Program-made: the position numbers and the translations under genes
DNA from: a virus
Virus record (IMG/VR): IMGVR_UViG_3300007609_000060
Coordinates: 1-32,831 of that record
Strand: one strand, 5' to 3'
DNA length: 32,831 bases
The notes under the pieces: generated by a model
The model's input: the letters and a program-made list of their open reading frames with translations, nothing else
Database searches by the model: none
Told to the model about the DNA's origin: nothing
Shown: piece by piece, positions 1 through 7,293 of the stretch
How the letters are laid out: every line of letters begins with the position of its first letter
Position numbering within the stretch: the stretch's first letter is position 1

Positions 1-846
1 CCTGCAAAAGTCAAACGTCTCGGTATTGTACAAACTATAATTTCTAACATCTTTACAGAATCAGGTGACATACAGAATTTAGAAAACATTGTGTTCGATC
101 AACAGAACGGTGACGCACAGGTTATTACACCTGGATTCGATTATGGTGTATTATTGTTAAAATCAAACAACGGACAACCGTACGATTATAATGTTACACT
201 GTTGGATAAAACAGATATTGTACAACGAGCAACGGAATTAGGATTGGAAACAAAACTAGGCGATGAAGTCAATTGGGAATCTATCCTAAATATCAAAGGT
301 GGAATTAGGCCGGGCAGTAACATATACTTTACACAACCTAACGGATATGATCTTGTAGGAACATATGCAATCAATCCCGTAAATCCCGACACGCTTGTGG
401 TTACATTTGATAGCGATACTATACCTACAAATACACTAATACCTAGCACGGTTACAGGTGTAGAAGCAAGAGGTACAATAGATGCTATTGTTAATCCTTT
501 GACATTTAATCCTGTTAAAAACTGGGGCAGCTTAGGTGATATTCCAGTAGGAACTAGATATTTGCTATTAGAAACAATAGGCGATCCGAATAATGTTGAT
601 GGTCCAGAAGGCTGGAAAGGCACAGACGGAAGCACACAAACAAGTTATAGATTAGTAGCTAACAGTATTGTAGAATGGGACGGCGCTCGCTGGACAGAAA
701 TATTAAATCCAAATACTGCACCTACTCCGTCGTACATACAAAATCTCCGCACAGGTATCCAATACAAGTGGGACGGAGAACAGTGGCTCAAGAGTTTCGA
801 AGGTGAATATGCACCAGGTTTCTGGCGATTTGATGTAAACGCATAA
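1..846 (+). CDS. 3' part of a probable virion structural protein (5'-truncated)
   Basis: The reading frame is open from the first base of the window, so the true start lies upstream; the first GTG (91) need not be a start. I do not recognise the family. The visible 281 residues are soluble and beta-rich, with no signal peptide or membrane segment. The C-terminal 60 residues carry two W-D-G-x-x-W units (EWDGARW, KWDGEQW) like the short beta units common in T4-like structural proteins, and the protein ends in a hydrophobic/aromatic tail (FWRFDVNA). It is followed after 11 nt by the Nudix-fold gene on the same strand. A baseplate, neck or tail structural role is inferred from context only. Confidence 0.6.
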   Translation, partial: PAKVKRLGIVQTIISNIFTESGDIQNLENIVFDQQNGDAQVITPGFDYGVLLLKSNNGQPYDYNVTLLDKTDIVQRATELGLETKLGDEVNWESILNIKGGIRPGSNIYFTQPNGYDLVGTYAINPVNPDTLVVTFDSDTIPTNTLIPSTVTGVEARGTIDAIVNPLTFNPVKNWGSLGDIPVGTRYLLLETIGDPNNVDGPEGWKGTDGSTQTSYRLVANSIVEWDGARWTEILNPNTAPTPSYIQNLRTGIQYKWDGEQWLKSFEGEYAPGFWRFDVNA

Positions 847-857
847 TAACTAATATT

Positions 858-1241
858 ATGCAACAGCGAGCCGGACTATTATTTCTAGCAAAATCTACAG
901 AACGACTACTACTGATTTTAGAAGATCAAAAGTGGACCGTTCCTACATTTCCAAGAACTAGCACACTATTAGCTGATGCTGAAGAACTTCTAACTAGTTA
1001 CAGTCGTGGTAAAATCCTTCCTATAGAATTATATTTGAGTCAAGATAGAGGATTTGAGTACGGTACATATGTTTGTTTAGTAGAAGATGAATTTTTAACA
1101 ACAGCAAGCTCTACAATATGCTGGAGCAGTTTAAATAAAATGCCAAAAAATTTACACAACGGTTTAAAAAACACATTAAATAATAATCTAATCAGAACCA
1201 AGATAGAAACAATTATGGAGTTGGAAAATGGTATCTCTTGA
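858..1241 (+). CDS. Nudix-fold protein with degenerate catalytic box
   Basis: 127 residues. The N-terminus (AGLLFLAKSTERLLLILED, then W-T-V-P) matches the opening strands of Nudix hydrolases, and the C-terminal part (YGTYVCLVEDEF, CWSSLNKMPKNLHNGL) matches the later strands and the W-x-x-L-x-x-x-P-x-x-L-H-x-G region of phage Nudix proteins. The helix that should hold the metal-binding Nudix box (G-x5-E-x7-R-E-x-x-E-E) is replaced by TFPRTSTLLADAEELL, which lacks the Arg and most of the Glu residues. It may therefore bind rather than hydrolyse nucleotides, or be purely structural. The ATG has no strong ribosome-binding site; the previous gene stops 11 nt upstream. The 3' end overlaps the next gene by 14 nt. 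Confidence 0.65.
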   Translation: MQQRAGLLFLAKSTERLLLILEDQKWTVPTFPRTSTLLADAEELLTSYSRGKILPIELYLSQDRGFEYGTYVCLVEDEFLTTASSTICWSSLNKMPKNLHNGLKNTLNNNLIRTKIETIMELENGIS

Positions 1242-1503
1242 AAAGAGTGAAAAATTTCAGAATGAATATAATGAATATAGAAAAAAAATTGATGCATTAG
1301 ATAATATGAGAGTTAAAGCAGAATTAGAAGGGTTATTAGAAAAATTAATTGCAGAAATTCGAAATATCGATCGACAGCATCAATTACTGGTTAATCGAAA
1401 TACATTAGCTGATATTACAGCCGATTCTAAACATAAAGTTGTAGACATTAGAAGAAAAATTGCAAAGCTTTTAGAAGATTATGATCGAGCAAAAGTTAAA
1501 TAG
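1228..1503 (+). CDS. Small coiled-coil protein
   Basis: 91 residues, highly charged (Lys/Glu/Arg/Asp) and almost entirely predicted helical, with heptad-like spacing of Leu/Ile through the middle (KAELEGLLEKLIAEIRNI). No Cys, signal peptide or membrane segment. The start is supported by a GGAG sequence about 10 nt upstream, inside the end of the Nudix-fold gene, which it overlaps by 14 nt, suggesting translational coupling. I do not recognise the family. Small coiled-coil proteins beside T4-like structural genes are often assembly or scaffold factors, but that is inference. The stop codon lies inside an 8-nt tail-to-tail overlap with the next gene. Confidence 0.65.
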   Translation: MVSLEKSEKFQNEYNEYRKKIDALDNMRVKAELEGLLEKLIAEIRNIDRQHQLLVNRNTLADITADSKHKVVDIRRKIAKLLEDYDRAKVK

Positions 1504-2359
1504 CTGAAAAACTCTTAATTGTTATTGCTCCGACCATAACGCCGTGTACTGAACATTGATATCTATAGTTAGGTGGTGAAGTAGTACTGATTGGTATTTT
1601 CCAATATAATGTTCCGCTAGTTTTTCCTTGGGCATCTGCTCCAGTACTTACTGTTCCAGTTGTAGACACATGAATTAATCCTGTATTAAAATTTGTACCT
1701 GTAGAATCTTGTATTAAAAATGGGTGGCCTGGAATATTAAGGTTAAATGCAATTGTTGTTCCGCTTATTGTAAAAATTGTCGGATTATCACTAGTGCCGT
1801 ATTGATCAAATCTGTAAGCACTTGCGCCGTTATTTGATACTGCTAACATAGTAATAGCTGGCAAGTAAAATCTATCCACGGTTAAAGATGCAGAATCATC
1901 TAAATCAGTAAATGAAGATGCCCCAGAAGAACCTGAATAGTTTATAGTTAGTGTGTCACCAGAAACGGCTGTAGATATACTAGATCCTCCAGCTATAGTA
2001 AGTGTATCTGTTGAAGTATTAGCCGTTGTGCTTCCACTATCTCCTTCTACGGTAGCAAATAAATTTTGCTCAACACCATCGCCGCCTCCAGACACTGTGC
2101 TTCCTATGGTTACTGTATCAGTATCAGCATCGGTAGTAATAATAACATTAGATCCTGCAACTAGTGTTAATGTATCGTTTGTCGAATCTGCTACTACATT
2201 GCTTTGTCCATCGACTGATATTATATTAAAAGAATTAGGAATTGATGCGGCAGTCGAGGAACTTACAATGTTCCATGCAGTTCCATCAAACTGCCAGGTA
2301 ACGTCGCCTTCGCTATATGTATCGTCTGTTTGTGGGTCTGTTGGAAAGTTTAGTGCCAT
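1496..2359 (-). CDS. Fibre-like structural protein with C-terminal cupredoxin-like domain
   Basis: 287 residues. Residues 1-35 hold a W-Q-F-D-G-T-A-W unit typical of phage fibre N-termini. Residues 40-150 are Thr/Ser/Asp-rich beta repeats (DTLTLVAGS, DTVTIGS, DTLTIAGG, DTLTINYSG) as in fibre shafts. From about 150 a separate domain begins, ending in NIPGHPF (His212) and QCSVHGVM (Cys269, His272, Met275). In cupredoxins one upstream His plus a Cys-x2-His-x(2-4)-Met loop bind type 1 copper; the loop here has the spacing of amicyanin. AAGGA precedes the ATG and a late-promoter-like motif lies 18 nt upstream. Fibre role and copper binding are inferred; the ligand pattern is directly visible. Confidence 0.75.
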   Translation of the reverse strand: MALNFPTDPQTDDTYSEGDVTWQFDGTAWNIVSSSTAASIPNSFNIISVDGQSNVVADSTNDTLTLVAGSNVIITTDADTDTVTIGSTVSGGGDGVEQNLFATVEGDSGSTTANTSTDTLTIAGGSSISTAVSGDTLTINYSGSSGASSFTDLDDSASLTVDRFYLPAITMLAVSNNGASAYRFDQYGTSDNPTIFTISGTTIAFNLNIPGHPFLIQDSTGTNFNTGLIHVSTTGTVSTGADAQGKTSGTLYWKIPISTTSPPNYRYQCSVHGVMVGAITIKSFSAI

Positions 2360-2377
2360 TTTAATTCCTTAATAATA

Positions 2378-2385
2378 TATTTATT
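2378..2385 (-). promoter_or_regulatory. T4-like late promoter motif AATAAATA
   Basis: Read on the minus strand the motif is AATAAATA, 7 of 8 matches to the T4 late consensus TATAAATA. It overlaps the last codons of the protease gene and ends 18 nt before the ATG of the cupredoxin-type fibre. The same spacing is seen at three other motifs in this window. Confidence 0.5.
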
Positions 2386-4417
2386 TTTTAAATCGCAATC
2401 CGCTGACACGCAGGTTAGAAAAAACTTTTCTTTCCCCTGGTATGAATCTCTGATCTATATTTGCCTGGTATATAACCTTTGCTGGGCCGCCTTCTAAACT
2501 TTCGTAATCTTCCCAATTTGCGTCAGTAGGAGTTGTTGATTCTACGCCGTAATAAAAGTCACTGGCATCCTGATTTTGCAAAGATTCCAACCATTCTAAC
2601 ATTTCTCTCCAAGTCCAATCTCTGTTATGTTCTAACACGGTAGCAAGCAGTCCGCAAGCTACTGGACAGGCGGCACTTGTTCCGCCAAACGCACAGTCGT
2701 GTGCTGTGCCACCATTAAATGTTAATCCATTATATGTATCTGGCCTTGGGCCTTCATTAGTATAAGTTTTGTTTGCCGCTAGTGTTCCATCAGCAGGAGC
2801 ATATAGATCTATACCGTTTCCTCTATCACTATAGCTTACTTTAGATTCTAATCCTGTGTTAAAATCATCATCTAATGCACCTATGTTAATAGTTTTATAT
2901 TGTATTAATCCGTTCTCGTCGGTATACATTCCGCCTTGTTGAGGGAATCCTCTTCGATTTGTAGTCCCAAATACATTTACACCAAACTCAGTGAAGTTAG
3001 AATCTGCTAAACTCCCGCCATCTGTGTCTGTAATATAATTATCATAATCTGGATGATCTGATTGTACTTGTTTTTGGTTGCTGTTTCCTGAAGCAACTAC
3101 AAAAATAACTCCGCTGTCGATAAGCTCGTCTTGGGCAGTAGTTAGTGAGTTAGTTTTCATTTCTGACTTCCAACGACCAGTGTCTCCTTGTGTGCCCATA
3201 TGAGAAATAAACAACGGTTCAGAAGTATACGAGTTATTAGCAGATGCACGATGAGTATAATAATATGTACTACCGCCTGGATCTTTGTTAGCTCTATATC
3301 CCCAGCTGTTAGACATTATTGTAGGATCTTTTGTGTTATACTCTGAGTTTACTGGTTTTAGTTGATGAAATAGTTTTGTTAAATCGAATCCTTGTTCGAT
3401 TCCACTGCCATAACTTCCATATAAATCTAATGTCCATTTATTGGCATTATAAGCCCAGCCTTGTGTTCTACCAAATGTAAGAGCACCGCAAGGTGTTCCG
3501 TGCTCACCTTCAGATATCGGTCCAATGGTAATTGGTTGTTGGGTATTATCTCCGCTGGTATTTAATCTTGTATAGTTACTGCTAATAATAACAGTACCAG
3601 CATCGGCAAACTTACTGCTTCTCTGACTAGCATTACTCCACCATGTTCTTGCTACGCTTTCAACTGGGACTCGAGTACTATCCCAACGAGTTGTTAATCT
3701 ATTGTCTGGATCAGCGTCGAACCACTCTGGGTCAATATAGTAAGGTGAATCTAATACCAAATCTAACACATCACAAGTACCATTGCCCGGAAGTAAGTTT
3801 CCTCCGGTGTAACCATTTGGATTTTCCACACTTGTTTGACTATCTGATGAAAGAACACAATTGTTTTGAAATTCTGGATGTCCTATCCACATTCCTTCGT
3901 CTGCTACTACAACATCTACATTCTTTCCTGTACCGTATTGTTGTATATTGGTGTTAACTACAGCACTGTCAGCTAAAGATCCATCTACCCAAGGATCTAA
4001 AAATTGTTGGCAGCGTGTTAATTGATATCCAGTTCTATTTGAATCTGTAGCATCTGGACTTCCTGGAAGAGTATCTGATGTTTCAAATTCTCTATAATTC
4101 TTTATAGATCCAGAATATCTAGATAGTAGAGGAGGAGCTGTCATTTGAAGTTCTTTTGGTGGAGGAGCAAACTCTTCCGGATATTTAGAATAGTCTATAT
4201 TAATAAATTTTACTCTAGAATCTTGTTTTAATTCGTTGGCTTCATCTTCAGTAAGTAAATAAGTACCTCTTGTAGGACTATGAGGCTTATCATCCTCAAC
4301 TCGGACTGCTCTTGTCGGAACTGCTTCGTATTGATTTCCATCATTTATCAACTCTTGATGTAGTTCAATCCACTCTTCGGTGGTATGCGTTCCTAATTGG
4401 TAAAATTTTTCCGACAT
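2381..4417 (-). CDS. Subtilisin-like serine protease (peptidase S8 family)
   Basis: 678 residues with the catalytic elements of subtilases in the right order: Asp173 in VVVADEG, His306 in GEHGTPCG, the oxyanion Asn445 in VVASGNSN, and Ser581 in GGTSAACPVACG; SNSWG (369-373) matches the substrate-binding strand. The gap between Asp and His (about 130 residues) is far longer than in subtilisin and must hold an insertion. Residues 1-90 could be a propeptide or virion-binding segment. There is no Sec signal peptide, which fits an enzyme packed into the virion or acting in the lysing cell rather than exported by the host. It lies between two fibre genes, 8 nt after the upstream one, with AAGG before the ATG. 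Substrate unknown: fibre maturation or digestion of host surface protein are both possible. Confidence 0.85.
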   Translation of the reverse strand: MSEKFYQLGTHTTEEWIELHQELINDGNQYEAVPTRAVRVEDDKPHSPTRGTYLLTEDEANELKQDSRVKFINIDYSKYPEEFAPPPKELQMTAPPLLSRYSGSIKNYREFETSDTLPGSPDATDSNRTGYQLTRCQQFLDPWVDGSLADSAVVNTNIQQYGTGKNVDVVVADEGMWIGHPEFQNNCVLSSDSQTSVENPNGYTGGNLLPGNGTCDVLDLVLDSPYYIDPEWFDADPDNRLTTRWDSTRVPVESVARTWWSNASQRSSKFADAGTVIISSNYTRLNTSGDNTQQPITIGPISEGEHGTPCGALTFGRTQGWAYNANKWTLDLYGSYGSGIEQGFDLTKLFHQLKPVNSEYNTKDPTIMSNSWGYRANKDPGGSTYYYTHRASANNSYTSEPLFISHMGTQGDTGRWKSEMKTNSLTTAQDELIDSGVIFVVASGNSNQKQVQSDHPDYDNYITDTDGGSLADSNFTEFGVNVFGTTNRRGFPQQGGMYTDENGLIQYKTINIGALDDDFNTGLESKVSYSDRGNGIDLYAPADGTLAANKTYTNEGPRPDTYNGLTFNGGTAHDCAFGGTSAACPVACGLLATVLEHNRDWTWREMLEWLESLQNQDASDFYYGVESTTPTDANWEDYESLEGGPAKVIYQANIDQRFIPGERKVFSNLRVSGLRFKK

Positions 4418-4425
4418 AGTCTACC

Positions 4426-5628
4426 TTAAATTAAATTAGTCCAGCTGCCGTTTTCATAACCTTGAAATTTATTGAGTGTTGTGTTATATATAACATCGCC
4501 ATTTTGAGCAACAAGTGCATCTCGTTGGGCGGTAGTAAATCTAGCCATTCTTATTGGGCCTGTTGTAAGATCTACTCTAGTTCCAGCATCTAGATTAATT
4601 TCGTTATCTGATACAATTTCTGGAGTTCCTGACCCTTGGCTGGAAATTTCTCCAGTTAGTGTTAAATCTGTAATAAACGCTCTTTCAGTAACTAAATCGT
4701 TTTCTACCGTTAAATCACTCTGCATAGTAATTGCAGGTGTTACTGTGATTGCAGACGAATCGGTTGTATCTATGTTTGTTCCTGTAAACGAAAAACTTCC
4801 TAGTGATACATCGCCGGGTTGCCAACGACTATTAGATGTATTCCACAGTAATGCTTGACCGTCAGTTGCACTAACCTGTGATAAAGCATAAGTGTTTAAT
4901 TCGCTAGTACTAGTATCTACTAATAATGTCGAATCATCTCCTAAAATTGTAGAACTTATTGTTGCAGGTACACCAATATCAGATTGATCAGCAAGCTCTA
5001 CCCAATTTCCTGCGTGGGCATAATATGCTTTTCCTGTAGCATGAACATGTGCAAACATTCCATGATAGGTACTAGCATCGGGTAAATCTCCTAAACTAGA
5101 ATACACATTTGCAAATAAAATTCTATTAGCTCCGAAATCATAGGTGCCTGATACATAAGGGTCGCCTATAACATCTGCGAACGACGGAAGTGTCGGTTTA
5201 TTATTTAAGTCGTCATAGTCTCCACTAAATGCAGGAAATGCTGGTTGTATCCATTGTTCAGAATCACCATCGTCGATATATACATATAAGGCACCGTTAG
5301 TGGTGTTTAACCATAAGTTGCCATTTTCTGGGGATACAGGTAAAGATTCGCCTACAGTTACGCTGGTACTTCCACTACCAGCAATACTGCTTCCGTCGCT
5401 GGCTGATATTCCTGCCGATGCAGCTTTTGCTGCAAAATCACTGTCAGAAATGTTACTTAAATCGGCTCTGGCTAAATCAAGTCCTCCCTTAGTAACACCG
5501 TCAAATAATGTTAAACTATTATTTTCTCGATCCCAAAATAACTCACCTCTAGATCCAACTCGTCTCGATAGGAATCCCGATTCTCTAGGAATAATTCTAA
5601 TAAAATTAAATGTTTCTGTACTAGGCAT
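4426..5628 (-). CDS. Tail fibre protein with receptor-binding-type N-terminal domain
   Basis: 400 residues. Residues 15-60 (GELFWDRENNSLTLFDGVTKGG) match the G-E-L-x-x-D-x-x-x-x-x-L-x-x-x-D-G-x-T-x-G-G signature that opens many phage fibre and receptor-binding proteins. The middle holds fibre-type units (GNLWLNTTNGALYVYIDDG, SGDYDDLNNKPTLP) and beta repeats. The C-terminus has ARFTTAQRDALVAQNGDVIYN then a K-F-x-G-Y-x-N-G-S-W-x-N-L ending, a frequent fibre-tip motif in marine phages. It is first in a three-gene minus-strand run (fibre, protease, cupredoxin-type fibre). A late-promoter-like motif lies 20 nt upstream. Long or short tail fibre cannot be decided. Confidence 0.8.
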   Translation of the reverse strand: MPSTETFNFIRIIPRESGFLSRRVGSRGELFWDRENNSLTLFDGVTKGGLDLARADLSNISDSDFAAKAASAGISASDGSSIAGSGSTSVTVGESLPVSPENGNLWLNTTNGALYVYIDDGDSEQWIQPAFPAFSGDYDDLNNKPTLPSFADVIGDPYVSGTYDFGANRILFANVYSSLGDLPDASTYHGMFAHVHATGKAYYAHAGNWVELADQSDIGVPATISSTILGDDSTLLVDTSTSELNTYALSQVSATDGQALLWNTSNSRWQPGDVSLGSFSFTGTNIDTTDSSAITVTPAITMQSDLTVENDLVTERAFITDLTLTGEISSQGSGTPEIVSDNEINLDAGTRVDLTTGPIRMARFTTAQRDALVAQNGDVIYNTTLNKFQGYENGSWTNLI

Positions 5629-5648
5629 ATATAATCTCGTTTATAACA

Positions 5649-5656
5649 TATTTATC
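5649..5656 (-). promoter_or_regulatory. T4-like late promoter motif GATAAATA
   Basis: On the minus strand the motif is GATAAATA, 7 of 8 to the T4 late consensus, ending 20 nt before the fibre ATG at 5628. It lies in the 173-nt divergent intergenic region 5629-5801, where promoters for both directions are expected. Confidence 0.55.
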
Positions 5657-5744
5657 AATAACTACGGTTTACAGTTAATGCTAGGATAATTAATAATGTA
5701 AAAAGATACACAATCTTTAAGTAATTGTATCAAGAAATAAAAAT

Positions 5745-5774
5745 TTGACTTTTTTTGTTTCTTAACTGTATATT
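5745..5774 (+). promoter_or_regulatory. Putative sigma70-type promoter for the plus-strand gene pair
   Basis: TTGACT (5745-5750, 5 of 6 to TTGACA) and TATATT (5769-5774, 5 of 6 to TATAAT) are separated by 18 nt in an AT-rich stretch. Transcription would start near 5781, about 20 nt before the ATG at 5802, and AAGGA (5790-5794) gives a good ribosome-binding site. This host-like promoter differs from the TATAAATA-type motifs on the other strand and suggests early or middle expression. AT-rich DNA gives such matches by chance, so confidence is moderate. Confidence 0.45.
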
Positions 5775-5801
5775 ATAACTATATCATACAAGGATACACA
5801 C

Positions 5802-6416
5802 ATGCAGATGATACCAATTTTCGGCACCTGGGTAGGAGTAGCACCAATACACAGCTTAAATATACAGAGTGCGTTAGAGTATGTGCAAGTATGTGATGAG
5901 GAATATGCATATGGCGGTGATAATGGTAGCGTAACTGTAACACAGAGATTGCTCGATGCTGAAATATTTAAGGATGTGAAACTAGAGTGCGAAATATTAT
6001 CACATGAATATGCGAGACAGCAAGGGCATCAAGTAGAAGCAGTAAGGATTACTAGTTCGTGGGGCAATACACTTAAAAAGAATGAGCCAATACATGTTCA
6101 TATGCATCCTAACAGTTATGTAAGTGGTGTATTTTATCTAACAGACGGTGCTCCTTTGAACTTTCATAGCCCTTTTCAAACAGAGGATCTATTCACACTT
6201 AGACCATTAGTACAATGGGAGGAACATAACGAATGTACTTGGCAAGTACTCAAATTACCAATCAAGGCTGGTTATGCAATATTGTTTCCTAGTAGACTAA
6301 AACATCATGTAGATATGAATACAAACGACTATAGATATTCCGTTGCGTTCAATACAATGCCAACGGGGTCAATAGGCGATAGCACAAAAGAATTAAACAT
6401 AGTTGAGGTAAAATAG
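5802..6416 (+). CDS. Putative 2OG-Fe(II) oxygenase (TIGR02466-like)
   Basis: 204 residues. The N-terminus (MIPIFGTWVGVAPI) fits the x-L-F-P-T-P-x-Y opening of this phage/bacterial family. The iron-binding region HVHMHPNSYVSGVFYL (His98, 100, 102) is followed by the distal block LFPSRLKHHV (His168/169) and an Arg178 in DYRYSVAFN suited to bind the 2-oxoglutarate carboxylate. Family members are presumed to hydroxylate a protein, sugar or small molecule; the substrate is unknown. It is followed after 1 nt by an SGNH-like gene on the same strand. Four more oxygenase-like genes with the same F-P-x-x-L-x-H distal block lie on the opposite strand within 5 kb. Confidence 0.8.
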   Translation: MQMIPIFGTWVGVAPIHSLNIQSALEYVQVCDEEYAYGGDNGSVTVTQRLLDAEIFKDVKLECEILSHEYARQQGHQVEAVRITSSWGNTLKKNEPIHVHMHPNSYVSGVFYLTDGAPLNFHSPFQTEDLFTLRPLVQWEEHNECTWQVLKLPIKAGYAILFPSRLKHHVDMNTNDYRYSVAFNTMPTGSIGDSTKELNIVEVK

Positions 6417-6417
6417 C

Positions 6418-7293
6418 ATGCCAACATTACACACATTTGGTTGCAGCATTACACAGGGTTTCGCACTTCCAGACGTGGTACGACCGCCACTCACAGCAGA
6501 AGAAGAATCGGCACTAGACAGACCTAGCCATTGGTCAGATGAGCACATACTAAAACCAAGCAAACACGCTTGGCCGGCAGTACTCGGCGATCTGCTTAGT
6601 ATGCCAGTGGTTAATCATGCGCGACGCGGAAGTTGTTTCCAGCAGATTGCAAGGCAGTGTGCAGTTGCCGCGGACGAAATACAGAGTGATGATCTAGTAA
6701 TTGTTATGTGGACATACCTAGGTAGAATAAGCATGCAATGGCCTGCAAGAACTTCAGTTCCATTACATCATTACATAGATGCCAAGAAGAGCTGGAGCAC
6801 CTGTATGTGGCCTGGATTCAATAAACTATTTGGACTAAGCCCAAGCAAGGCTAGTGCTATAGGCAGTAATATTGTAAGTCCCGTTGATGATCAATTGTAC
6901 ACATACATACATGAAAGCACACAATATGCATTCAATCCATTAGGAATATATGACAGATTTCACAACTATCTATTGCTACAGATTATGACTGACGGATTCT
7001 TAAAGTCAAAGGGCGCAAGAGTCATGCATCTAAGTGTCGAGGCTGAACCATACTTGGAACAACTAGAGAGTGCTGCTAGGAATCTTGATCCTTCTCTGCA
7101 GGAACCGTGGGAAATTCCAAATCCTAGAGATTGGTATGAAATTGCGGTTGATCATAACAGTTGTGAAGTAATACTTGATCCCAGTATACCTCCAGCAGAG
7201 AATGATATGCATCCAAGCGTGACACATCATAAAAATTTTGCTAATCATATCTATCAAGAATATTTTTTAAATAATTCGACTCTTAATATGTAA
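6418..7293 (+). CDS. SGNH/GDSL-fold hydrolase-like protein
   Basis: 291 residues. Block I is FGCSITQG near the N-terminus (Ser10), in the place of the usual G-D-S-x-T, with Cys for Asp. The C-terminal catalytic block is ENDMHPSVTHHKNFANHIY, giving Asp263 and His265; the Asp-His spacing is one residue shorter than the usual D-x-x-H. SGNH enzymes act as esterases or O-acyl-transferases on sugars and lipids. No signal peptide or membrane segment, so a cytoplasmic or virion role is likely. The start lies 1 nt after the oxygenase stop, giving a two-gene unit. The 3' end overlaps the convergent HAD gene by 27 nt. The protein at 9763-10491 has a matching C-terminal block. Confidence 0.7.
   Translation: MPTLHTFGCSITQGFALPDVVRPPLTAEEESALDRPSHWSDEHILKPSKHAWPAVLGDLLSMPVVNHARRGSCFQQIARQCAVAADEIQSDDLVIVMWTYLGRISMQWPARTSVPLHHYIDAKKSWSTCMWPGFNKLFGLSPSKASAIGSNIVSPVDDQLYTYIHESTQYAFNPLGIYDRFHNYLLLQIMTDGFLKSKGARVMHLSVEAEPYLEQLESAARNLDPSLQEPWEIPNPRDWYEIAVDHNSCEVILDPSIPPAENDMHPSVTHHKNFANHIYQEYFLNNSTLNM

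Noticed and set aside
186-635. 149-codon open frame on the minus strand
   Set aside because: It is antisense to the structural protein at 1-846, has no ribosome-binding site, and its composition is that of a shadow frame.
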